From contig CABRZC010000030.1 of NCBI GenBank assembly GCA_902475375.1, positions 1-20,367 of the forward strand: 20,367 nucleotides of DNA, read 5' to 3'. Under the pieces are notes generated by a model that was not told the DNA's origin, ran no database searches, and saw nothing but the letters and a program-made list of their open reading frames with translations. Of this stretch, positions 1-8,571 are shown piece by piece. The position numbers and the translations under genes are program-made. This stretch comes from an uncultured Collinsella sp. Lineage in GTDB: Bacteria; Actinomycetota; Coriobacteriia; Coriobacteriales; Coriobacteriaceae. Each line of letters begins with the position of its first letter. Position 1 is the stretch's first letter.

Positions 1-18
1 AAACCAGTCCCTTTTTGG
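1..18. repeat. Dispersed 18-bp repeat, copy 1
   Basis: The first 18 bases match 13088-13105 at 17 of 18 positions (core GTCCCTTTTTGG). The second copy sits in the leader of a serine recombinase gene. Related GTCCCT/AGGGAC text occurs in the 67-bp element at 8149-8217. This copy may be cut by the window edge. It probably belongs to a dispersed palindromic repeat family, but only two clear copies are visible here. Confidence 0.5.
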
Positions 19-151
19 CAGGCTGTCGTAGTTATTACGTGGTCGAGCGTGTCGACCGCATAGGCGGCGCCTTGTTTGGCTAAAGTACAAATATCTGTGT
101 TTAACTCGTCCAAGGTTTCATGCCGCGGGCGATGGCCAAAAGGAAAACCAC

Positions 152-2958
<2,807 letters not shown>

Positions 2959-2959
<1 letters not shown>

Positions 2960-4107
2960 TGGCCGAGACTCTAGAGGTAACTCCCGCCGAGTTGGACGCG
3001 TTTGCGGACCGACTCGGCGAGGTCGAGTCGTATCTCCATTTGGACGAGAAACGCACCCGCGTGGCGGAGCTCGAGGCCAAAAGCGTCGCCCCAGGCTTTT
3101 GGGACGATGCCGATGCCGCTCGCGCCACGATGGAGGAGATTGCACGCGCCAAGGAGGACATCGCCGCCGTGGATACGGCGCGCGGTGAGCTTTCCGATGC
3201 TCGCGCCGCGCTGGAGCTTGCCGAGGAAATGGGCGATGACCCCGATGCTGCCGCGCTGCGTGAGGAGGCTGCCGCCACGGCGGAGCGGCTTTCCCGCGCC
3301 ATCGACGAGCTTGAGCTTGCGAGCTGGTTTACCGGGGAGTTCGACCATGGCGACGCGATTGTGACCATCAAGCCCGGGCAGGGCGGTTTGGAGGCCCAGG
3401 ACTGGACCTTCATGCTCTTTAAGATGTACATGAAGTACTGCCAGCGCCGCGGTTGGAAGGTCACCATCAACGATTGCCCCGCGGCCGAGGTTATCGGCAT
3501 CGATCGCGCGACCTTTACCGTCGAAGGCAAGGATGCCTTTGGCATGCTTCGTGCCGAGGCCGGTGTTCACCGCCTGGTGCGCATTAGCCCCACCGACGAC
3601 AAGAAGCGCCGCCAGACTACGTTTGCCGGCGTCGAGGTCATTCCGGTGCTGCCCGACGATATCGATATCGAGATTAGTCCCGATGACATTCGCGTCGACG
3701 TGTACCATGCAAGCGGCCCGGGCGGCCAGGGCGTCAACACCACCGACTCCGCCGTGCGCGTAACGCATTTTCCCAGCGGTATCGTGGTCACGTGTCAAAA
3801 CGAGCGCAGCCAGATTCAAAACAAGGCCGCGTGCATGCAGATTCTCAAGGCGCGTCTGTACGAGATTGAGCTTGAAAAGCGCGCCGAGGCCCTGGATGAG
3901 ATTCGCGGACCCAAGACCACAATTGGTTTTGGCAACCAGATCCGCAGCTACGTGCTCTACCCGTACCAGATGGTTAAGGACCTGCGCACGGGCGTGGAGA
4001 CCAGCAACGTCGAGGCCGTTCTTGACGACGGCGACCTGGATCCGTTTGTGATTGGCTATCACCGTTGGGCTACCGGCAACGCTGACGCGGAGGCCCCGTC
4101 TGCCTAA
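2959..4107 (+). CDS. prfB: Peptide chain release factor 2
   Basis: Class I release factor 2 (382 residues) ends translation at UGA and UAA. The catalytic GGQ loop is at residues 255-257, within SGPGGQGVNTTDSAVRVTH. The RF2-type decoding loop follows LVRI, but the tripeptide reads Ser210-Pro211-Thr212 rather than the canonical SPF; Thr is the third residue of the RF1 PxT motif. The usual autoregulatory +1 frameshift (CTT TGA C near codon 25) is absent: the corresponding stretch reads TAT CTC CAT TTG GAC in one open frame. The ATG overlaps the secA stop by one base, with GGCAGGA as ribosome binding site about 7 nt upstream. A C-terminal tail (YHRWATGNADAEAPSA) extends beyond the usual end. The tetrad RRQTTF and the GVET block support RF2 rather than RF1. 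Confidence 0.96.
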
Positions 4108-4160
4108 ACCGCTCGGTTTATGTGGAGATGGATCAAGGCCTTCCGAGCAGGGCGGTTTTG
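4106..4160 (+). terminator. Hairpin terminator after prfB
   Basis: AAACCGC (4106-4112) pairs with GCGGTTT (4152-4158), and TCGG (4113-4116) with CCGA (4143-4146), with a long loop. Only four T residues follow, so it is weaker than the other terminators here. It starts inside the prfB stop codon. Confidence 0.5.
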
Positions 4161-4170
4161 TATCTAGAAC

Positions 4171-4194
4171 AAACCCTGCACAGGGGTGGTTTTT
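4171..4194 (+). terminator. Possible second terminator downstream of prfB
   Basis: A compact C-rich/G-rich inverted repeat (AAACCCTG ... CAGGGGTGGTTT) is followed directly by T residues (4190-4194). It would back up the weaker hairpin at 4106-4160 and insulate yitT from secA-prfB transcription. Confidence 0.4.
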
Positions 4195-4208
4195 GTTGGG
4201 CGAATCGG

Positions 4209-4214
4209 TAGAAT
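4209..4214 (+). promoter_or_regulatory. Candidate -10 box for yitT
   Basis: TAGAAT fits a sigma-A type -10. The same GGTAGA phrase recurs in front of other genes in the window (10776, 20195). No good -35 is visible (TGGTTT at 16-bp spacing is the best). Transcription would begin near 4221, just ahead of the hairpin at 4234-4259. Confidence 0.4.
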
Positions 4215-4233
4215 CGAATACATGAAGAAGTTC

Positions 4234-4262
4234 AAAGCGCATCCGATGGGGTGCGCTTTTTT
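4234..4262 (+). terminator. Terminator-like hairpin abutting the yitT ribosome binding site
   Basis: AAAGCGCA (4234-4241) and TGCGCTTT (4252-4259) form a perfect 8-bp stem with a 10-nt loop, followed by a T6 run (4257-4262). The Shine-Dalgarno AAGGAGG (4264-4270) begins two bases later. There is no room for a promoter between hairpin and gene, so yitT messages must carry or read through this structure. It may act as a leader attenuator or only as a roadblock to upstream transcription. Confidence 0.55.
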
Positions 4263-4274
4263 GAAGGAGGCAGC

Positions 4275-5165
4275 ATGGCATATCGTCTTGACATCAAGCG
4301 CATTCTTTCGATGAACTTCTTTCACGATCTGCCCCAGATCATGTTGGGGTGTGCCTTGGCCGCCATCGCGACCGACCTGTTTTTGATCCCCAACGGTCTT
4401 GCCGCCGGTGGCGTTACGGGCCTTGCGACTATTATCCAGGCGCTCGGCGCGGCGCGAGGCGTGTCGCTTCCTGTCGGTATCCAGACCATCGTGATGAATG
4501 CCTTGCTGCTGCTGATCGTTATGCGCGAGGGCGGCATGTTCTATGTAGTGCAGACGGCGACGGGCTTTGTGCTGCTGGGCTTCTTTACCGATCTGTTTGC
4601 CCCGTTTGTAGCGCCTCTGGCACATGCAGACCTGATGCTTCCCGCTGTGTGGGGCGGCATTATCACGGGCATCGGTTACGGCATGGTGTTGCGCGCCGGC
4701 GCCAACACCGGCGGCTCGGACACGATTGGCCAAATCATCTCGCGTAACACCTCGCTGCCGGTGGGCTCGACCGTCATGGCGATCGACGTTGCCGTGTGCG
4801 CGCTCTCGGCCCCGGTATTCTCGGTCGAAAACGCGCTGTATGCAGGCCTTTCGATGGTCATTAGCGGTTATGTGATCGATGCTGTGGTCGATGGCGGCAA
4901 TAAGCGCCGTATGGTACTCATCATCTCGGAGAATTTTCCCGATATCGCGGCCGACATCATGTATGGTCTGGGACGCGGCTGCACCAAATTAAAGGCGACT
5001 GGTATGTATTCGGGCGTCGAGAAGCCTGTGATCATGGTGATCGTTAGCCGTCGAGAGCTCAACACCCTCAAAACGATCGTGCGCGAGCGCGATCCTCACG
5101 CCATTGTGACGGTCGCCGACGTTACGGAAGCCTTCGGTGAGGGATTCAAGGATATTAACGCGTAG
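4275..5165 (+). CDS. YitT-family membrane protein (DUF161/DUF2179)
   Basis: A 296-residue polytopic membrane protein. The N-terminal part holds about five hydrophobic segments, roughly residues 18-210, with the family pattern IPNGLAAGGVTGLA and the conserved GANTGGSDTIGQII. The C-terminal ~80 residues form a soluble DUF2179-type domain (KRRMVLIIS ... EKPVIMVIVSRREL). The molecular function of the family is not established; some members are discussed as transporters. The ATG at 4275 is chosen because AAGGAGG ends 4 nt upstream. A GTG at 4251 in the same frame lies inside the hairpin stem and is rejected. The gene stands alone, with terminator-like structures upstream and about 245 bp before the transketolase genes. 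Confidence 0.88.
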   Translation: MAYRLDIKRILSMNFFHDLPQIMLGCALAAIATDLFLIPNGLAAGGVTGLATIIQALGAARGVSLPVGIQTIVMNALLLLIVMREGGMFYVVQTATGFVLLGFFTDLFAPFVAPLAHADLMLPAVWGGIITGIGYGMVLRAGANTGGSDTIGQIISRNTSLPVGSTVMAIDVAVCALSAPVFSVENALYAGLSMVISGYVIDAVVDGGNKRRMVLIISENFPDIAADIMYGLGRGCTKLKATGMYSGVEKPVIMVIVSRRELNTLKTIVRERDPHAIVTVADVTEAFGEGFKDINA

Positions 5166-5411
5166 GCTGAATTTCGGTTTGCGGATCATTTTTGTGCCGG
5201 GGCGAGAGGTAGACACCGCATCCAAAAGACGTTCACATTGATAAACCGTTTCATCAGCGGTTCTGCCTGCTAAATTGTTCAAATAATGATAAAAACTCTG
5301 GTAAAGCCATCAGTTTCCAGCATAATGAATGACGTACGTGCATTGCGGCTGTGTTGGGATTACCTTCGGCGCCGTGCGCATTTTGCCTAATGAGGATGAA
5401 AGGAAGGCACA
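5166..5411. other. Intergenic region before the transketolase pair
   Basis: 246 bp without a credible gene. It is AT-richer in the middle (5270-5330). A small inverted repeat, AACCG/CGGTT, lies around 5245-5262. No convincing promoter could be fixed by eye, although the transketolase promoter must be here unless transcription reads through from yitT. The region ends with the ribosome binding site AGGAAGG (5401-5407). Confidence 0.4.
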
Positions 5412-6242
5412 ATGAGCGACGAAGAGCTCAAAAAGGTTGCCAACGAGGTAAGGAAGGGCATCGTCACCGGCGTGCACGCTGCCAAGTCCGGCCATCCGGG
5501 CGGTTCGCTCGGCGCTGCCGACATCATGACCTATCTGTACTTTGAGGAAATGAACGTCGACCCGGCCGATCCCCGCAAGGCCGATCGCGACCGCTTTGTG
5601 CTTTCCAAGGGTCATTGCGCTCCGGGCCTGTACGCCGTGCTCGCCGAGCGCGGGTTCTTCCCCAAGGAGGACCTCGAGACGCTGCGCCATATCGGCAGCC
5701 ACCTGCAGGGTCACCCTAACATGAACGACACCCCGGGCGTCGACATGTCTACCGGCTCGCTCGGCCAGGGCATCTCCGCTGCCGTGGGTATGGCCGTTGC
5801 CGCCAAGCACTGGGGCGATACTTACCGCACGTACGCCCTGCTGGGCGATGGTGAGAGCGAGGAGGGCCAGGTCTGGGAGGCCGCCATGTTTGCCGGCAAC
5901 CAGCAGCTCGACAACCTCTGCGTGATTGTTGACCACAATGGCCTGCAGATCGACGGCTCCGTCGAGGAGGTCAACGACCCCATGCCGCTGGCAGACAAGT
6001 TCCGCGCCTTTAAGTTCCACGTGGTGGAGCTTGCCGACGGCAACGACTTCGACCAGATCCGCGCCGCCTTTGCCGAGGCTCGCGCCACCAAGGGTCAGCC
6101 GACCGCCATTATCGCCGAGACCACAAAGGGCAAGGGCGTCTCCTTTATGGAGAACCAGGTGGGTTGGCACGGCAAGGCCCCCAACGATGAACAGTTTGAG
6201 CAGGCCATGGCAGAGCTCACGGCCGCCGGAGAGGAGCTCTAG
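5412..6242 (+). CDS. Transketolase, N-terminal (TPP-binding) subunit
   Basis: This 276-residue protein covers the thiamine-diphosphate/pyrimidine-recognising half of transketolase, which transfers two-carbon units between sugar phosphates in the non-oxidative pentose phosphate pathway. Visible motifs are SGHPGGSLGAAD near the N-terminus, SKGHCAPGLYA, the GSLGQG loop, and the TPP signature GDG at residues 145-147 running to the Asn of VDHN. The split-subunit arrangement (N and C halves as adjacent genes) is common in anaerobes and Actinobacteria. The ATG follows AGGAAGG at 5401-5407. The stop lies one base before the start of the C-terminal subunit gene, and together they form the heteromeric enzyme. 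A 1-deoxyxylulose-5-phosphate synthase role is unlikely given the short two-gene form. Confidence 0.95.
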   Translation: MSDEELKKVANEVRKGIVTGVHAAKSGHPGGSLGAADIMTYLYFEEMNVDPADPRKADRDRFVLSKGHCAPGLYAVLAERGFFPKEDLETLRHIGSHLQGHPNMNDTPGVDMSTGSLGQGISAAVGMAVAAKHWGDTYRTYALLGDGESEEGQVWEAAMFAGNQQLDNLCVIVDHNGLQIDGSVEEVNDPMPLADKFRAFKFHVVELADGNDFDQIRAAFAEARATKGQPTAIIAETTKGKGVSFMENQVGWHGKAPNDEQFEQAMAELTAAGEEL

Positions 6243-6243
6243 G

Positions 6244-7185
6244 ATGGCAGATGTCAAGAAAATCGCCACGCGCGTAAGCTACGGCGAGGCCCTCGTCGAG
6301 CTCGCCAACGAGCACGATGACTTTGTGGTCCTCGACGCCGACCTGGCCGCCGCCACGCAGACCGGCAAGTTTAAGGCAGCCTGCCCCGACCGCTTCTTCG
6401 ATGTGGGCATTGCCGAGAGCAACCTGATGGGTGTTGCCGCCGGTATCGCAACCACCGGCCGCGTTGCCTTCGCGAGCAGCTTTGCCATGTTTGCCGCCGG
6501 CCGCGCCTTTGAGCAGGTCCGCAACTCCATTGGCTACCCGCATCTCAACGTCAAGATCGGTGCCACGCACGCCGGTATCTCGGTGGGCGAGGATGGCGCC
6601 ACGCACCAGTGCTGCGAGGATATCGCCCTTATGCGCGTTATCCCCGGCATGACCGTGATCGTTCCCGCTGACGACGTCGAGGCCCGCGCCGTGACGCGCG
6701 CCGCCTACGAGTGCGACGGCCCCGTGTACATGCGCTTTGCCCGTCTGGCCTCGTCGGTCATCAACGACCCCGAGACCTACAAGTTCGAGTTGGGCCGCGG
6801 CATCGTTATGCGCGAGGGTGCCGACGTTACCATCATTGCCTGCGGTCTGATGGTCGGCGAGGCCCTTGAGGCCGCCGAGCAGCTCGCTGCCGAGGGCATC
6901 GACGCCGAGGTCATCAACATGCACACCATCAAGCCTATCGATGCCGACCTGGTCGTTAAGAGCGCTACCAAGACCGGCCACGTCGTGACCGTCGAGGAGC
7001 ACTCCGTGATCGGTGGCCTGGGCAGCGCCGTTGCCGATGTCCTGTGCGAGCAGTGCCCGACGCCGCTCAAGAAGATCGGCGTCAACGACACGTTCGGCGA
7101 GTCCGGCCCGGGTGCCGAGCTCCTGCACAAGTACGGCCTGGACGCCGCCAACATCGTGGCGACCACCAAGGAGTTCTTGGCATAA
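6244..7185 (+). CDS. Transketolase, C-terminal subunit
   Basis: The 313-residue partner of the preceding gene holds the pyrimidine-binding and C-terminal transketolase domains. The catalytic TPP-activating glutamate is probably Glu58, in DVGIAESNLMGVAAG. The stretch KIGATHAGISVGEDGATHQ is the family's sugar-phosphate loop. The C-terminal domain covers about residues 190-313 (VTIIACGLMVGEAL ... VTVEEHSVIGGLGSAVADVL). The ATG at 6244 has GAGGAG just upstream inside the end of the previous gene and is separated from its stop by one base, implying coupled translation and equal stoichiometry. A longer open frame extends upstream, but that part only shadows the N-subunit gene. Transcription ends at 7257-7286. 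Confidence 0.95.
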   Translation: MADVKKIATRVSYGEALVELANEHDDFVVLDADLAAATQTGKFKAACPDRFFDVGIAESNLMGVAAGIATTGRVAFASSFAMFAAGRAFEQVRNSIGYPHLNVKIGATHAGISVGEDGATHQCCEDIALMRVIPGMTVIVPADDVEARAVTRAAYECDGPVYMRFARLASSVINDPETYKFELGRGIVMREGADVTIIACGLMVGEALEAAEQLAAEGIDAEVINMHTIKPIDADLVVKSATKTGHVVTVEEHSVIGGLGSAVADVLCEQCPTPLKKIGVNDTFGESGPGAELLHKYGLDAANIVATTKEFLA

Positions 7186-7200
7186 GGCAAGGCGGATCTC

Positions 7201-7319
7201 AAGGACTGCTTCGCCAGAACTATAAAACTGCTTTGCCAGTACTATGGAAACCCGGCAGGGGCGCTCTCTTGGAGGGCGCCCCTGTTTCAGTTGCGGTGAA
7301 ATAAGGACTGTTTTGCCAG
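7201..7319 (+). repeat. Three imperfect 17-bp direct repeats
   Basis: AAGGACTGCTTCGCCAG (7201-7217), AAAACTGCTTTGCCAG (7224-7239) and AAGGACTGTTTTGCCAG (7303-7319) share the core ACTG-YTTYGCCAG. The third copy overlaps the left 67-bp palindromic element, and the terminator of the transketolase operon lies between copies two and three. They may be remnants of repeated insertions of one element family. Confidence 0.55.
7257..7286 (+). terminator. Terminator of the transketolase operon
   Basis: AGGGGCGC (7257-7264) pairs perfectly with GCGCCCCT (7276-7283), and CTC/GAG can extend the helix inward. A short GTTT follows. The hairpin is strong and GC-rich and lies 71 bp after the transketolase stop. 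Confidence 0.7.
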
Positions 7320-7355
7320 CCTAAAGGCTCAATTAATTCGCATTTCACCGCAACT
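7289..7355. repeat. 67-bp palindromic element, left copy
   Basis: The ends are perfect 14-bp inverted repeats (AGTTGCGGTGAAAT at 7289-7302, its complement at 7342-7355). The first 22 bp are identical to 8150-8171, and the last 14 bp to 8203-8216. Both elements are exactly 67 bp, while the 31-bp centres have diverged. The right arm of this copy lies inside the 3' end of the minus-strand zinc-ribbon gene. No transposase is present, so this could be a miniature inverted-repeat or REP-like element. Confidence 0.75.
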
Positions 7356-8060
7356 TCCGAAGGCGTTCCCGCTTGTGCTGGCTCCATCGCGACGATTGAT
7401 TGCGGCTTGGCACAGTGCAGCGACATCGGGGGCATCGCTGCCTCTGTATGTCATGGCGAGCAAAGCGGCATCATAGATTTCATCATTGGTCACATCGGCG
7501 GCATCAATGGGGCAGAAGGCGAGAATCGAATCCTGTTCTGCAAGCTCGGCCAGATCGATCGTTTCACCCATGGCAAAGGCATCATCGAGGACGAGTGTGG
7601 CACTCGTGCATGGAATTTGATAGATCGTGCCATCCGCAGCGATAGGGGAACCTGCTGCCTCGAGCGTGTAGACACCTTGTATGAGATTGATGCCAGAGCC
7701 ATCGGAGGCGACGAACTCAATCCTGTCGACCGTTATTCCGTCGATGGTCTTGCCCGTAATGTGTATCGGAACGCGCGATGCCCCGTTATCGGTGTCCCAG
7801 CCCGCAGCCGCGACATTCAGCACAATGGCGTGCTCCGAATGGGCGGATACGAAGTGCGACAACACCTGCCGCAGATGAAGGCCCATACAGCTACCGCCGA
7901 CAATGCCAATTACCAGCATGCAGGTAAGGATGACCGCAACGTGGTTCCGAGGCTTTACCCGAAGCTCAGAATCAGCAGAGATGCCATTGACGGCAGCCCC
8001 GCACGCTGTGCAGTACCTCACGCCATCGCGCAACTCAGCTCCACAATAAGGACAATTCAT
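7329..8060 (-). CDS. Zinc-ribbon, single-pass membrane protein of unknown function
   Basis: A 243-residue protein. The N-terminal zinc ribbon (Cys3, Cys6, Cys17, Cys20 in CPYCG...CTACG) is followed by a polar linker, one transmembrane segment around residues 41-62 and a ~180-residue, probably extracytoplasmic domain (IHITGKTIDGITVDRIEF ... GTIYQIP). This layout resembles zinc-ribbon membrane proteins common in gut Gram-positives, whose role is unknown. The start at 8060 is chosen because the zinc ribbon begins there and GGGGG lies upstream; the open frame continues to a TTG at 8135, with an ATG at 8078 as another option. It is the only minus-strand gene between 1 and 19700, and by eye it is less GC-rich than its neighbours. 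It is bracketed by two 67-bp palindromes. Its last eight residues (SCGEMRIN) are encoded inside the left one, and it stops with TGA. Confidence 0.8.
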   Translation of the reverse strand: MNCPYCGAELRDGVRYCTACGAAVNGISADSELRVKPRNHVAVILTCMLVIGIVGGSCMGLHLRQVLSHFVSAHSEHAIVLNVAAAGWDTDNGASRVPIHITGKTIDGITVDRIEFVASDGSGINLIQGVYTLEAAGSPIAADGTIYQIPCTSATLVLDDAFAMGETIDLAELAEQDSILAFCPIDAADVTNDEIYDAALLAMTYRGSDAPDVAALCQAAINRRDGASTSGNAFGSCGEMRIN

Positions 8061-8148
8061 ACTGGCCCCCACAACCATAGGCGTTCCTATCGAGGCCACT
8101 GTAAATCGACAATCCAAATCCGAGTTGCGCAACAATGAGCCCCAATAT

Positions 8149-8217
8149 AAGTTGCGGTGAAATAAGGACTGATTAGGGCTTTTAACTGCTAAAACAGTCC
8201 CTATTTCACCGCAACTT
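8149..8217. repeat. 67-bp palindromic element, right copy
   Basis: The 23-bp arms 8149-8171 and 8195-8217 are complementary at 22 of 23 positions, with a 23-nt loop. The core at 8150-8216 is 67 bp, the same length as 7289-7355, and shares its end sequences. This copy keeps a longer stem than the left one. It lies just upstream of the zinc-ribbon gene, so the gene is enclosed by two copies in the same orientation. Confidence 0.75.
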
Positions 8218-8241
8218 TTAAAGAGGCCGTATCAAGCAGGA

Positions 8242-8321
8242 TTTCTATTGGGATAAGGGCCCAGCACAACAAAGTGCAATTCAGACCCTCCCAAGCATGC
8301 ATTTGCTGCACCTAATAGAAA
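8242..8321 (+). ncRNA. Possible three-way-junction RNA structure
   Basis: An 11-bp helix closes the unit: TTTCTATTGGG (8242-8252) with CCTAATAGAAA (8311-8321), fully paired on the plus strand with one G-U. Inside, AGGG (8256-8259) pairs with CCCT (8286-8289) and encloses GCAC/GTGC (8264-8267/8274-8277). A second arm is AGCA (8294-8297) with TGCT (8304-8307). The short inner stems could arise by chance, and no known RNA class was recognised. Confidence 0.3.
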
Positions 8322-8345
8322 CGCGGCGGCCCCTTAGTAGCCGCA

Positions 8346-8468
8346 GGCCGTGCGCAGGGTTACCTCCCAAATCTTTCCGCAGGACGGAGGAGTCCCCGCA
8401 GCGCGAAGCGCACAGCGGGGACTCCGACATGTCCGAGGACGATTTGGGAGGTAACCCTGTGCGCGGCC
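8346..8468. repeat. 123-nt imperfect long hairpin
   Basis: The outer arms 8346-8373 and 8441-8468 pair over 28 bp, including a 17-bp perfect core (8357-8373/8441-8457) and two G-U pairs on the plus strand. After an internal loop with GGAC/GTCC (8382-8385/8431-8434), an 11-bp perfect inner stem (8389-8399/8415-8425) is capped by GCGC-GAA-GCGC. It could be an extended REP-like element, a structured leader or a small RNA. No reverse transcriptase or transposase is nearby. Confidence 0.75.
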
Positions 8469-8517
8469 GGTGAGACCAAAACCCCGCCATGCTTCTTATG
8501 TGCAGCGAAGTTAATGC

Positions 8518-8526
8518 TGCTAAAAT
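8518..8526 (+). promoter_or_regulatory. Extended -10 promoter for ftsEX
   Basis: TGC-TAAAAT is an extended -10 (TGn plus a 5/6 match to TATAAT). It lies 46 bp before the ftsE start and after the long hairpin. The -35 is poor, as is usual with extended -10 promoters. If correct, the structured elements upstream are not part of the main ftsEX transcript. Confidence 0.5.
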
Positions 8527-8571
8527 AAAAAGCGCTCATGTAGTTTAAACGCACGACGATAAGGAGCACCA

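Larger units (their letters stand above)
8061..8571. other. Gene-free structured region upstream of ftsE
   Basis: About 510 bp with no credible gene; minus-strand open frames of 69 codons here have no ribosome binding site or recognisable sequence. From left to right it holds the right 67-bp palindrome (8149-8217), a possible three-way junction (8242-8321), a small GCGGC/GCCGC hairpin (8323-8344), a 123-nt hairpin (8346-8468) and the ftsE promoter (8518-8526). All could lie on a plus-strand transcript or be repeat debris. Confidence 0.6.

Noticed and set aside
4222..4314. Possible 30-residue leader peptide (MKKFKAHPMG...) overlapping the yitT start
   Set aside because: No ribosome binding site before its ATG, and no run of regulatory codons; kept only as part of the hairpin question.
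7407..8138. 243-codon plus-strand open frame opposite the zinc-ribbon gene
   Set aside because: The minus strand shows a CxxC...CxxC zinc ribbon followed by a transmembrane segment; the plus-strand reading shows no domain and no ribosome binding site.
8346..8468. Retron msr/msd-like structure
   Set aside because: Long hairpins recall msd DNA, but no reverse transcriptase gene or flanking a1/a2-type repeats with a priming G were found nearby.
8281..8569. Two 69-codon minus-strand open frames in the structured region
   Set aside because: They run across the inverted repeats, lack ribosome binding sites and encode motif-free sequences.
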